From Capra hircus (taxonomy: Eukaryota; Chordata; Mammalia; Artiodactyla; Bovidae): a stretch of DNA of 64,000 nt. Location of the stretch: contig NC_030820.1 in NCBI RefSeq assembly GCF_001704415.2, forward strand, positions 186,001 to 250,000, written 5' to 3'. Positions within the stretch are counted from its first letter, which is position 1; each line of letters starts with the position of its first letter. The position numbers and the translations under genes were made by a program. Positions 22,301 to 33,399 of this stretch are shown here, piece by piece. The notes under the pieces were generated by a model. That model worked only from the letters and a program-made list of their open reading frames with translations. It had not been told where the DNA came from and did not search any database.

Positions 22301-22301
22301 C

Positions 22302-22400
22302 CCATGTGGGGTACTGGTATGCCTGCATGTCTTGGCTCCTCTAGGTTAGCCATCTGAAAGTTTCTCGATCCAATCATGCAAGAAGGTATATAAGACACAT
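22302..22400 (-). pseudogene. ANKRD26: ANKRD26-like exon, 99 bp, intact
   Basis: A TTATTTTCTAG acceptor and a G/GTATGAG donor bound an open stretch (D)-V-S-Y-I-P-S-C-M-I-G-S-R-N-F-Q-M-A-N-L, then E-E-P-R-H-A-G-I-P-V-P-H-M. The S-R-N-F-Q-M-A-N-L-E-E-P and G-I-P-V-x-H-M blocks fit the family just before D-S-P-E-K-Y-P. It is the most upstream exon I can identify. Confidence 0.72.
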
Positions 22401-22554
22401 CTAGAAAATAATGTATAATAAATTCTCAATATTGAAATACAATCATCAAAAAGGAAATAATAAATTTAACTGTCACGCAATTATTAGATATTAAAAATCT
22501 TGCATGTTTCAAAATCAGTGTAGTACTTATCAAAAATTAACAATTCTAGTATTT

Positions 22555-25290
22555 ATGTGGTCCACTGGAGAAGGGAATGGCAAACCACTTTGCCATTGAG
22601 AACAGTATTCTTGCCTCGAGAACCCCATGAACAGTATGAAAAGGCAAAATGATAGGATTACTGAAAGAGGAACTCCCCAGGTCATTAGGTGCCCAATATG
22701 CTACTGGAGATCAGTGGAGAAATAACTCCAGAAAGAATGAAGGGATGGAGCCAAAGAAAAAACAACACCCAGCTGAGGATGTGACTGGTGACAGAAGCAA
22801 GGTCCGATGCTGTAAAGAGCAATATTGCATAGGAACCTGGAATGCCAGGTCCATGAATCAAGGCAAATTGGAAGTGGTCAAACAAGAGATGGCAAGGGTG
22901 AACGTCAACATTCTAGGAATCAGCGAACTAAAATGGACTCGAATGGGTGAATTTAACTCAGATGACCATTATATCTACTACTGTGGGCAGGAATCCCTCA
23001 GAAGAAATGCAGTACCATCATGGTCAACAAAAGAGTCCGAAATGCAGTACTTGGATGCAACCTCAAAAACAACAGAATGATCTCTGTTCATCTCCAAGGC
23101 AAACCATTCAATATCACAGTTATCCGAGTCTATGCCACAACCAGTAACGCTGAAGAAGCTGAAGTTGAACAGTTCTACGAAGACCTACAAGACCTTTTAG
23201 AACTAACCAAAAGAGATGTCCTTTGCATTATAGGGGACTGCAATGAAAACTGACCTTTTACAGTCCTATGGCCACTGCTGAGTTTTCCAAACTTGCTGGC
23301 ATATTGAGTGCAGCACTTTCACAGCATCATCTTTCAGGATTTGAAACAGCTCAACTGGAATTCCATCACTTCCACTAGCTTTGTTCATAGTGATGCCTTC
23401 TAAGGCCCACTTGACTTCACATTCCAGGATGTCTGGCTCTAGATGAGTGATCACATCATGATTATCTAAGTCATGAAGATCTTTTTTGTACAATACTTCT
23501 GTGTATTCTTGCCACCTCTTCTTAATATCTTCTGTTTCTGTTAGGTACAGACCATTTCTGTCCTTTATCAAGCCCATCTTGGCATGAAATATTCCCTTGG
23601 TATCTCTAATTTTCTTGAAGAGATCTCTAGTCTTTCTCATTCTGTTGTTTTCCTCTATTTCTTTGCATTGATCACTGAAGAAGGCTTTCTTATCTCTTCT
23701 TGCTATTCTTTGGAACTCTGCATTCAGATGCTTATATCGTTCCTTTTCTCCTTTGCTTTTCACTTCTCTTCTTTTCACAGCTATTTGTAAGGCCTCCCCA
23801 GACAGCCACTTTGCTTTTTTGCATTTCTTTTCCATGGGGAAGGTCTTGATCCCTGTCTCCTGTACACTGTCACGAACCTCATTCCATAGTTCATCAGGCA
23901 CTCTATCTACCAGATCTAGACCCTTAAATCTATTTCTCACTTCCACTGTATAATCATAAGGGATTTGATTTAGGTCATACCTGAATGGTCTAGCAGTTTT
24001 CCCTACTTTCTTCAATTTAAGTTTGAAGTAATGCTCAAAATTCCCCAAGCCAGACTTCAGCAATACGTGAACCGTCGACTCCCTGATGTTCAAGCTGGTT
24101 TTAGAAAAGGCAGAGGAACCAGAGATCAAATTGCCAACATCTGCTGGATCATGGAAAAAGCAAGAGAGTTCCAGAAAAAACATCTATTTCTGCTTTATTG
24201 ACTGCGCCAAAGCCTTTGACTGTGTGGATCACAATAAACTGTGAAAACTTCTGAAAGAGATGGGAATACCAGACCCCTTAACCTGGCTCTTGAGAAATCT
24301 GTATGCAGGTCAGGAAGCAACAGTTAGAACTGGATGTGGAACAACAGACTGGTTCCAAATAGGAAAAGGAGTATGTCGAGGCTGTATATTGTCACCCTGC
24401 TTATTTAACTTCTATGCAGAGTACATCATGAGAAATGCTGGATGGGAAGAAACACAAGCTGGAATCAAGATTGCTGGGAGAAATAGCAATAAACTGAGAT
24501 ATGCAGATGACACCACCCTTATGGCAGAAAGTGAAGAGGAGCTAAAAAGCCTCTTGATGAAAGTGAAAGAGGAGAGTGAAAAAGTTGGCTTAAAGCTCAA
24601 CATTCAGAAAACGAAGATCATGGCATCTGGTCCCATCACTTCATGGGAAATAGATGGGGAAACAGTGGAAACAGTGTCAGACTTTATTTTGGGGGGCTCC
24701 AAAATCACTGCAGACGGCGACTGCAGCCATGAAATTAAAAGACGCTTACTCCTTGGAAGAAAAGTTATGACCAACCTAGATAACATATTCAAAAGCAGAG
24801 ACATTACTTTGCCAACTAAGGTCCATCTAGTCAAGGCTATGGTTTTTCCTGTGGTCATGTATGGATGTGAGAGTTGGACTGTGAAGAAGGCTGAGCACTG
24901 AAGAATTGATGCGTTTGAACTGTGGTGTTGGAGAAGACTCTTGAGGGTCCCTTGGACTGCAAGGAGATCCAACCAGTCCATTCTGAAGGAGATTAGCCCT
25001 GGGATTTCTTTGGAAGGAATGATGCTAAAGCTGAAGCTCCAGTACTTTGGCCACCTCATGAGAAGAGTTGACTCATTGGAAAAGACTCTGATGCTGGGAG
25101 AGATTGGGGGCAGGAGGAGAAGTGGATGACCAAGGATGAGATGGCTGGATGGCATCACGGACTCGATGGATGTGAGTCTGAGTGAACTCCGGGAGGTGGT
25201 GATGGACAGGAAGGCCTGGCATGCTGCGATTCATGGGGTCGCAAAGAGTTGGACACGACTGAGAGACTGAACTGAACTGAACTGAACTGA
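22555..25290 (+). mobile_element. Rearranged BovB: EN (+), middle (-), RT/3' end (+)
   Basis: 22555-23243 is the BovB 5' part on the plus strand, with the apurinic-like endonuclease start (I-G-T-W-N-A-R-S-M-N-Q-G-K-L). 23255-24020 is the element's middle on the minus strand (a 305-codon frame including L-N-Q-I-P-Y-D-Y and N-K-A-S-G-S-D-G-I-P-V-E-L). 24020-25290 is RT to the 3' end on the plus strand, with L-R-Y-A-D-D-T-T-L. The - and + pieces fit twin priming; the endonuclease piece in front does not and needs another event. About 100 bp is missing at the second junction. Stops and frame breaks make it inactive. Confidence 0.85.
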
Positions 25291-25309
25291 AACTCAGAAA
25301 AAGTGCAGG

Positions 25310-25410
25310 GGTAGGGCTTCTCTGGTGACTCAATGGTGAAGAATCTGCCTGATGATGCAAGATACTCAAGTTCAATCCCTTACCCAGGAAGATCCCACAT
25401 GCCACAGAAA
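25310..25410 (+). mobile_element. tRNA-derived SINE fragment
   Basis: It has a 'gggcttctctggtgactcaa' head, 'aagttcaatccctt' and 'gatcccacatgccacag', then stops. It is a short 5' part of a Bov-tA or CHR SINE. Confidence 0.75.
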
Positions 25411-25890
25411 CTTAGCAGGATTTTTCCACAGCTAAACAAGGCTCACCTGTGACCAGAACACTACACGTCTAGCACTTACGAAACAGCTTTGAAAAGTGTC
25501 CAGACAAAAAGTATCACACAATTATACACAGCAGCTCAACTTGTAACAGCTAAAAACTTTCAAATATCAGGATGTCTTCGGTAGATGACTGTGTAAGCAA
25601 ATTGGGATACATCCAAAGTGAAGGGGAGCACATGCTACCCCAAAATATACCTCTGCAGCATGAGAATTAGTTGGACCTAATTAACTTTTTTTTTAAGAGG
25701 ACACGTGATCATCTCTGAAACCTAAGTTCAAGATGGCTCTTCTGTGAGTCACATTTAAAAGAGAAATCTCATTCCAAAGGAATCCTCGGTATATACCAGA
25801 TAAAAGGATGGCAGTCTTGTGAAACTATTTTTTTTTTCCTCAATAGGGAAAGCTAAGATGTAAATCTGTACAACAACCATACCCTTCCTT
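25411..25890. other. Nothing recognised
   Basis: Diverged sequence at 25500-25700 could be old L1 ('gcacaattatacacagcag-like'). No supported call. Confidence 0.3.
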
Positions 25891-25894
25891 TCCT

Positions 25895-26098
25895 TTGGTT
25901 TTATTTTTTTAATATTTATTTGTTTTTTTTATTTGGCTGCACCAGGTCGACCTTCGTTGAAGCAAGCCAGATATTTAGCTACAGCATGGAAACTCTTCGT
26001 TGTGGCATGGGAGATCTAGTTCTCGGATCCGGGATTGAACCTGGGTCTCCTTCTTTGGGAGTGTCCAGTCGCAGCCACTGGACCACCAGGAAGCTCGT
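25895..26098 (-). mobile_element. CHR-type SINE
   Basis: The minus strand runs from the 'gagcttcctggtggtccagt' head to a T-rich (A-rich on minus) end near 25895-25930. Confidence 0.8.
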
Positions 26099-26099
26099 T

Positions 26100-27045
26100 T
26101 TGTGTTTAGATGAAGATGGTATCTAAGGTGATATCTTGGGCCATTTCAGTCACTAACTCAGTTTCCTGAGTTTCTCCAAACCACACACAAGGTACACATT
26201 ATTAAACCGGTTTGCAAAACAAGTAAAGGTAATTCATACTACAACACTGTATGCTTACAAATATCTAAATTGTAAATGGCATGTTATTTATTTTTAATTA
26301 CTATGGGGAAAAAAAGAATGCAGGATTCATACATGTTACAATATGAATAAACATTAAAACCATCTTTAGTGAAAAAAAATCCATATAGAAAAGGCCACCC
26401 AGATCCCATATTCACCAAGTTTGCTTTAAATCCATCAAGTTTGTCCAACTCACTGAAAAATCTCAGTAACACTCTTAAAAAAAAAAGGATGAGGAAAAGG
26501 ATGGGAAGAAAAGATATATTCATACAATTGAACAACTGCTGAAAGGGAAGTGGGGTTGTGGATAACATTATAATGTAGAAACCATATGTTTTCCTGATTT
26601 TGGAGGTAATGTGCTGGTTCTGTAGGAGAATGCACCCATTTTGGATAAAACACATAGAGTATTTTAGATGATGTAGCAAATATGAGCACTTTTCCCCATT
26701 GCTAGGAGTTTTCTGTACATTTTAAATTACCAGAAAGTAAATTATGCTTCAAAACAACCAAGTCAATACCATAAAAGAAAATCAGACTAGACAGGCATGA
26801 AACTTTCTTATAGAGGCCAAGACTTACCCAGACAAAGTTCAAGGGAAGCTGTGATGCTCACTGCCCTTGAAGGAGTCCACATGGAATGAAGAAGTACTGT
26901 GGGAAGTCTGTTAGCAACCACCATGCCTTGGGTCCTCTGGATAACCTATTGCAGGAGAAACAGATTTTACAAATAAAATGTTCCCCATAACTTCACAAAA
27001 AGTTGTTAGACTACATTCAGTAAATTGAATATTTTCGGATCAATT
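26100..27045. other. Unassigned, with one exon-like segment
   Basis: Mostly AT-rich. The only suggestive item is the exon-like block at 26828-26945, listed separately. A minus-strand 131-codon frame at 26284-26679 has no recognisable features and looks like chance. Confidence 0.35.
26828..26945 (-). other. Candidate orphan exon, 118 bp
   Basis: The minus strand has a good acceptor (TTTCTCCTGCAATAG) and a consensus donor (CTGG/GTAAGT) around a segment open in one frame for 39 codons: V-I-Q-R-T-Q-G-M-V-V-A-N, then L-L-H-S-M-W-T-P-S-R-A-V. The other two frames have stops. It lies upstream of the ANKRD26-like exons on the same strand, but I do not recognise the peptide as that family. It could be a noncoding or alternative exon, or chance. 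Confidence 0.3.
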
Positions 27046-27049
27046 TACA

Positions 27050-27770
27050 ATCATATAAAATACAATTTACAATCCCAATCAATATACAAAAATCACTTGC
27101 GTTTATATGCACTAATAACAAGCAGAAACAAAAATTAAGAAAATTGCACTTATAATTGCATCAAACAGAATAAAACATCTAACAACAAACTTAATCAAGG
27201 ACATAAAAGACCAGTAGTCAGAAAACTAGAAAGCACTGATAAAGAAACCAAAGAAAACACAAACAGAAAACTATTCCAAGCTCACGCACTAGAACGATGA
27301 AGATTTAAAATGTCCATTCCAACCAAAGCCATCAACAAATACACTGACTGCAATCACAAAATAATATTCAATGGCATTTTTCACAGAAATAGAAATATTC
27401 CTAATAGTAAGCTGCTGATATTGAACAGGACTTTAAACGGCCAAAAAGACTCTGACAAAGAGGAACACAGCTGGAGGCATCTTCCTCTACGACTTCAAAC
27501 TACATCACGGAGCTGTAGTGGCCACCACAGTGAGGAACTGGCAGGAACACAGACACGTGGACTCCAGGAAAGAATAGAGAGCCCAGGAACGAACCCACAT
27601 GTATGCGGTCAGTGCATGAAAATCAAACCAGGAGCGAGCCAGGAGGAAAGGGCAGTCTTCTCAAGAAACAGTGACAGGAAAACTGGCCACCTACACGGAA
27701 GAACATCAGTGAAGGTCATCCTCTAGATCATCTAACAGAAATCGAACTGGAAACCCGCCATCTTGCACAC
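27050..27770 (+). repeat. Old L1 ORF2 fragment
   Basis: The wording follows L1 ORF2 ('ttatatgcactaataacaag', 'atgtccattccaaccaaagc', 'gacttcaaactacatcac'). The last 350 bp parallel 986-1338 on the other strand, and both copies stop at the same 'ttgcaca' point. Confidence 0.65.
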
Positions 27771-28155
27771 GGAGCTCTCCTCCCCTCCCCCTTCCTCTAG
27801 TCCTCTGAGATGGACCTCCGGTCAGCGCTCAGCTGGACACAGGAAACGTCTACTTCGTCCTCATTTTTCCCTCTTGCAGCGCCTCCCTGCTGGCGGGCAC
27901 TGAGGCAACCCCACTCCTCTCAGCCCGGACGCAGCCCCGTTATCCAGGAGCCCGAGCCCTGACGGCCCTGAGGAGACAAAGCTCCCACCAGCTGGTCACC
28001 GAGCCCAGTCTGAAGGCAAAGCGTCCTGCCCCCGCGGGTCAGAGGGGGTTTGGCGCCCCCTGCGGGTCGCCAGAGAAGAGCAGGCAGCGCCGTGCTCACA
28101 GACCTCAGAGGGCTCACCCAGAAGCAGCTCTGCTGTGAGCACTCAGACTGGAGGC
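27771..28155. other. GC-rich block of unknown origin
   Basis: GC content and CpG count rise sharply here against the AT-rich L1 on both sides (for example 'ggcgccccctgcgggtcgcc' near 28051). A 79-codon minus-strand frame at 27920-28159 has no recognisable domain. It sits between an L1 ORF2 fragment and an L1 3' end. It may be a foreign insert such as a retrocopy of a GC-rich transcript end, a satellite or LTR piece, or a CpG-island relic. Confidence 0.4.
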
Positions 28156-28164
28156 CCAAAATGA

Positions 28165-28705
28165 AATGTAGCAGAATAGCTCCATGACCCTCCTCAAAAC
28201 ATGGCTAAGGAACAATCAGAGCCTGTATGGAATGCAGCCATAAAAAGGAACACATTTGAGTCCGTTCTAATGAAGGGGATGAACCTAGAGCGTATTAAAC
28301 AGGGAAGTCAGTCAGAAAGAGAAAAACATGGAATCTAGAAAGATGGGTCTGACGAATCTGTTCACATAGCAACAACGGAGGTGCAGACATAGAGAACAGA
28401 CTTACGGACAAGAGTGGGGAACAAAAAGGAGAGGGTGAGATGAATGGAGAGAGCAGCATGGATGCATGTACACCAACATTTGTAAATAGACAACCAGGGG
28501 GAATTTGCTGTATGACTCAGGGAACTCAAACTGAGGTGCTGTAATAACCTAGAGAGGTGGGAATGGGTGGGATATGGGAGGGAGATTCAAGAGTGAGGGG
28601 ACACACGAACACCTATGATTAATTCATGTGGGTGTATGACAAATCAAACCAATATTGTAAAGCAGTGATCAATCAACTAAAAATAAATAACTGTCTTAAA
28701 AAAAA
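28165..28705 (+). mobile_element. Ruminant L1 3' end
   Basis: It carries 'cagccataaaaaggaacaca', 'gatgaacctagagcgtatta' and the 'aaccaatattgtaaagcagt' terminus followed by an A-rich tail. Confidence 0.85.
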
Positions 28706-28964
28706 AGATGACATGAAATGAACAGAAATACAAACTTTGTAAATAACACTGTAATTCATTTTTAAAAACTACAAAATTTTAGAAAACCACAAAAGATCTA
28801 CATGAGCTTTGGTCTGGTGATGAGTTCTAACACACAACAAAAAAGCCAACTTACCAAATTATGAATATAAATTATTTAAAACATTGACTTTTAGAATTGT
28901 ATACATTTACTCTGTGAAGGACCTTATTCAAGAGAACCAAAAGACTAACTATGAAATGAACCAC

Positions 28965-29440
28965 TGACCACCCACCCTTGCCAGGCAACAGAGAAGAGAA
29001 AGCACTTGCAGGAGTCATCTTACAACAGGAGGTCCTGGTAAGGAACAAGGAACTAACAAGCTACCGCCAACCAGGATTCTGGAGAGGTCAAAAGAGATGG
29101 GAGACTGCAGTGCAGAGGTCCTACCAACTTCCCAGGATCCTCCTCACTGGAATCCATCTCGGCTGAGTGATGCATGTGCCCCCAGGAAGGATCCCAATTC
29201 AGAATGACTGGCAAGAGACAAGCCAGAAACTAACCCAATGACCAGAAAACCTGAGACTGTGAGCCATGTGGCAGAACAGTTCTCTCCGTTTCCCTCACCC
29301 TCCTGCTCTCCGCCCCAGCAGCCCTTCCCAATAGTCTCTCGCTTGAACGGCACTCCTCTCCTCGGACAATTCATTTGCAAGTGTCAAACAAGAAGCCACT
29401 CTCAAGCCCTGGAAGAGATCCCCCTTCCTTCACCAAAACC
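28965..29440 (+). mobile_element. Bovid ERV solo LTR remnant
   Basis: It contains the LTR phrases 'caggattctggagaggtcaa', 'aacctgagactgtgagcc' and 'ctcctcggacaattcatttg', in the order U3, R, U5. The expected poly(A) signal region reads 'cccaatagtctctcgcttg', so the AATAAA is lost. No internal viral genes flank it. It is an old noncoding remnant. Confidence 0.72.
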
Positions 29441-29474
29441 ACGATCCAGGAGAAAATATCTTCCAGATGCTACC

Positions 29475-29570
29475 TTGTAGAGAAGGAAATGGCACCCTCT
29501 CCAGTATTCTGGCCTCAGAAATCCCAGGGACAGAGGAGCTTGGTGGGCTACAGTCCATCAGCAGGGCATT
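29475..29570 (+). repeat. Bov-A monomer fragment
   Basis: 'gagaaggaaatggcaccctc' through 'ggtgggctacagtccatcag' is one Bov-A unit without head or tail. Confidence 0.7.
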
Positions 29571-29734
29571 CCTGAGGGGAGGAAATAGTCCCAGGGAAGC
29601 TGAGGCGCTCACCAAAGGCCCCAGAGCTTTGGATGGCACAGCCAGGACTGTGGCTGAGGACTCCCAGCGGCCAGGCCTCTTGATCCTGGCCTCTCTCACC
29701 AGGTACATGTGTGGAAAACTAGAATCAAAAATAT

Positions 29735-30060
29735 GCCTGAGGGCTTCCCTGGTGGCTCCGTGGTAAAGAATCCGCCTGCCAGTGGGAGACACGCAGGTGT
29801 GATCCCTGCTATGGGAATGTCCCACATGCTATGGAGCTCGTGTGCCACAGCTGCCGAGCCCGTGCTCTAGATCCTGGAAGCCACAATGCTGAGCTCACAT
29901 ACTGCAGCCACTGAAGCCCATGAGCCTGTGCCCCGCAGCAAGAGGAGCTGCTGCAGTGAGAAGCCCACACACCACTAGTTATGGCTCAGGCTCATCCGAA
30001 CTAGGGAAAAGCCCACACACGAAGACCCAACACAGCCAAAAATACATACAATTGTTTTCC
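29735..30060 (+). mobile_element. CHR/Bov-tA1-type SINE, long form
   Basis: It has a 'gggcttccctggtggctccg' head, a tRNA-like region, then a long body ending in 'acccaacacagccaaaaat'. Confidence 0.8.
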
Positions 30061-30510
30061 TAAAAAATGCATATCTGACAAAGAATCTCTACTCAAATTG
30101 TCCAAGAACACTAGAGCAAACAAGCCCATTCATAATTGGTAAAGACTGAAATAGACACCTGGCCACTGAGGGTATACTGATAGCAAACTATTATACAGAA
30201 ACATACTCAAGATACTTGTGGGATGCATGCACCCTTTGGAAGACAGTCTGACAGTTTTTTCAGTAACCACATGGGACAAGCACTGAATTCTATACATGAC
30301 AAGTGGTGGAAGCCAGGTGTCTTACCATCGGAACGGGAAATTATGGAGAAACAAAAGGAAAGGTTACAAGATCCATTGAGACATCATCACAAATTACCTT
30401 TAACTGAATGTGTTCAAAGATAAGCTGGAATACATGTATATATTTCCGAGTATTGTCAGCTGAGCATCTTTAGCGCCTACATGTATGTTTTACATATCAT
30501 TCTATAGTGA
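30061..30510 (+). repeat. Old L1-like sequence, tentative
   Basis: 'ccctttggaagacagtctga' resembles the 'tggaaaacagtttggcagtt' passage of L1 ORF2. The rest is too diverged to place. Confidence 0.35.
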
Positions 30511-30519
30511 AAGGGAACA

Positions 30520-30812
30520 GGAAATGTCCCTGGTGGTCCAGTGGTAAAGGATCTGCCTACCAATGCAGGGAACATGGGTTCACTCCCTGGTGCTAGAAGA
30601 TTCCACATGCCCAGAGGCAACTAAGCCCCCGTACAATTATTGAAGTACTGGCAAGCTCCAGACCCCAAGTTCTGCAACCAGAGAAAGCACTGCAATGAGA
30701 AGCCATGGCACAGCAACTAGAGGGCAGCCTCTGCTCACTACAACTAGACATCTAGCAACAAAGACCCAGCATAGTCGAAAATAATTCAATGTTAAAAAAA
30801 AAAAAAAAAAGG
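30520..30812 (+). mobile_element. CHR-type SINE
   Basis: It has the head 'tgtccctggtggtccagtgg', the body 'caactaagcccccgtac...agacccagcatagtc', and a run of 17 A (30794-30810). Confidence 0.85.
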
Positions 30813-31299
30813 ACAGAAGTTCTTTGAATAAATGATGGAGATTAGGGGTGAGGCAGTAATTATATGAGCCAGGATAATCTTAAAGTATGAGAAAGTAAAG
30901 AAAGGAAAGACAATTGTCGAGCTGTCCAAACTGATAAAACTGAATGATTACACACTTTTATCTCTATACACTAGCAAATAATATTCTGAAAAGGGATTTT
31001 AAAAAACAATCCCCTTTCAATACTGTCAACATCAATAAAATACTTTGCCGTGGATGTAACGAGGATGACAAGACTGGCACACTGGAAATTATACACGATT
31101 GCTGAAAAATATCCTGAAGACATGTATGGATATGCCATAACTATGGAATGACTTACGATGGCAATACCATGGAATGCATCTTCAATCTGAAATGAAGATT
31201 CAATATGAATTACAAAAGACTGAAAGGTCATTGCTGAACCATGAAAGATGCCAGGATTCTTGGCCTCCAGAGGAGAAGAATTCAATCCAGAGCCAGTTG

Positions 31300-32040
31300 A
31301 CGAAGCTTGATCTCTCAGAGCTTTTGTGTCATAAATTTTATTAAAGTATAAAAGAGATACAGAAAGCTGCTGATATAGATTCCAGACGGGGGCAGTAAGA
31401 GTACCCCCTGCTGATCTTTGGCCAGATGTTATACAGCCACTAGCAGTCTGCTAAGGAAAGAAAGGCAATGGCTCAGAGAATGGCACCAGGCCCCTCACCC
31501 ACAACATGCATTGAGGTAACAGTGGCAGCAGGTGAGTCACCCCAGGCCATAAATTGACATGAATCTTGAAGAAAGGCAGATTTCCAGGCAAATATATCGT
31601 TTCACTAACATAGATTAAGAGAACAAGGTATGAGTAAAACATCCTGGTTTGTCAAGTTGATTCTGAGCCTTTAGGGGGACCCGACCTAAAGACAGAGTCT
31701 AGCGGAAATACATAGTATATTAACATAGCTTAAGACAAACATTTCCCTATGAAAAAATGCAGTGCTTAACTCAACGTTTCAGAAAAATTAAGTCCAGGTG
31801 GAGCCAGGAGTCGTCATGGCAACACAGAATTTTCAGAGAAAACTCCTTTTAAATTTGTATCAAGAAGGGGAAAAAAATTAACACTAGTTAGTTTCCTTGG
31901 GCTACTTAAGAGAGAGATGAAAAAAAGTTTGACACTTGCAGCCTATTCCCTCTGTCTGGAGACCCTGGCCTTCCTGCCTGTTATCCTCTTGGGGCCTTTA
32001 GGAAGCAATACACAAGCTGACCCTAACATACACGTGGAAT
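31300..32040 (-). mobile_element. Bovid ERV LTR remnant
   Basis: The minus strand reads as an LTR with AATAAA inside 'tactttaataaaatttatg' (about 31332-31350) followed by 'agctctgagagatcaagc'. Upstream text includes 'ccccctaaaggctcagaatc' and 'acattttttcatagggaaat'. There are no gag, pol or env remains beside it, so it is a solo or truncated LTR. Confidence 0.65.
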
Positions 32041-32099
32041 GACAAGGGATTCCAAAGAGCCAGAGCAATGACGTGAGTCTGCAGTTCTAAGGTCCTCTG

Positions 32100-32285
32100 G
32101 CACATGCAAGCGACTGTGTTAAGTCACTTCAGTCACGTCTGACGGTCAGAGCCCGCCAGGCTCCTGTGTCCATGGGAATTTTCCCGCAAGAATACTGGAG
32201 TAGGTTGCTGTGCCCTCCTCAAGAGAATCTTCCCAACTCAGGAATCGGACTCCTGCATTGGCAGGTAGGTTCCTTACCACTAGCA
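32100..32285 (-). mobile_element. Bov-tA SINE
   Basis: The minus-strand SINE body includes 'ctactccagtattcttgcgg'. The head is degraded near 32285. Confidence 0.75.
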
Positions 32286-32484
32286 TGACCTGGGGCAAAA
32301 GTGCCTAAATGGAGATCAGGGAAACCCAGTTAGGAGAAGGGACTCAGAGGAAAGGAAGTGAGGGAAGGAGACTCAGTCACACTCAGAGAAGCTCGGCAGG
32401 TAGTTCTGCAGGTGGAAGAGGAGGAGGAAACAGGCTGGAGCTGTGTAGAAGATGAAAGAGGGAACTAAAGCAGGAGCCCCCAAC

Positions 32485-32830
32485 CTCAAGGATCTAATGC
32501 CTGAGGATCTGAGGCGGAGCTGATGAAATCATACTAGAAATAAGTGTTCGGTCACTCAGCCATGTCCAGCCTTTTGTAGCCTAGCAGGCTCCTCAGTCCA
32601 TTGAATTCTTCAGGCAAGAATACTGGATGGGGCTGTCATTTCCTTCTCCAGGAGACCTTCCCTACCCAGGGATTGAACCCGGGTCTCCCGCACTGCAGGC
32701 AGACTCTTTACCAACAGAGCCACCAGGGAACAGAAATAGAGATAGAGTGCACAGTAAATGAACTGTGCTTGACACATCCCAAAACCTTCCCCCACCCCTG
32801 TCTGTCAAAAAATTGTCTTCCAAAAACAAC
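32485..32830 (+). repeat. Old DNA transposon (hAT-like) split by a SINE
   Basis: 'agcccccaacctcaaggatc', 'taatgcctgaggatctgagg' and, after the SINE, 'ccaaaaccttcccccacccc' with 'aaaaaattgtcttcca' match an ancient mammalian DNA transposon. A second copy of its right end is at 63040-63190. The family name is uncertain. Confidence 0.55.
32543..32733 (-). mobile_element. Bov-tA SINE nested in a DNA transposon
   Basis: The minus-strand Bov-tA is flanked by agaaata on both sides (before 32543 and after 32733), and the transposon text resumes after it. Confidence 0.82.
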
Positions 32831-33399
32831 TCCAGAGGTCAAGGAAGGAACTTCAAGTGTATTCAGTTGTCCCAGGTTGCTGGCTTAAAGAGATGCTGAA
32901 GAAGGGTGTCCTGAGAGGTAGAACATCCCTTGCGTGAGGTCAACACACCGATAACCTTGGTGACGATGGGAGAGATTTGTTTCATTTTTTAAAAATATCC
33001 TTGTGGAATAAACTTAAAACTTAGCAATTCTCTTACAGTCTTCCTAATAAAATGTTTTCTTTCTTTACTGATCTGTGAAGTACCAACTGTGACAATCACT
33101 GCTCTAATATACCTCATAGTGTTGCTGACACTATGGATATAACTATGTGAAATAGAATTTATTCAATAAAAATGAGGCATCTGCCCTGTGCCCAGCACAT
33201 TCCAAGGGCTGGGGAGGAAATGAAATACTCCATAAGATGCACAGCCGGTAGACACATTCTTTAAAAGAGCCTTTTACATTTCCACCCTAGTTTATTCTCA
33301 GTGTCAACACTTGCCAGTTAATGACCATGCTGCGGGGGAAGCTCATTAAAAACTCAGAAGCCAGGGTTCCTGGAAGGATATCCCATTCTCCCTTGGACA
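32831..33399. other. Unassigned flank of the tandem array
   Basis: No repeat or gene recognised. The last lines (33300-33399) begin to resemble the array unit only from about 33400. Confidence 0.4.

Larger units (their letters stand above)
41..22400 (-). pseudogene. ANKRD26: ANKRD26-like unprocessed pseudogene (overall span)
   Basis: Ten separate minus-strand segments read as peptides typical of the C-terminal half of the ANKRD26/ANKRD36/CCDC144/POTE family, in the family's order from high to low coordinate. Most have GT/AG boundaries, and neighbouring phases agree where they can be tested, so introns are retained and this is a duplicated or degenerated gene rather than a retrocopy. In the family the protein has N-terminal ankyrin repeats and a long coiled coil; only the linker and start of the coiled coil are visible here. 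The ankyrin exons would lie above 22400 and I could not find them. Damage: a TSD-flanked 2.4-kb insertion in one exon, a 1-nt insertion, a 7-nt deficit in another exon, one missing acceptor AG, and a BovB at one exon's 3' edge. Family peptides were recalled from memory, not aligned. A functional truncated paralogue is possible but unlikely. Confidence 0.8.

Noticed and set aside
23266..24183. 305-codon open frame, the longest in the window, as a possible host gene.
   Set aside because: It is the inverted middle part of BovB; its motifs and flanks are BovB on both sides.
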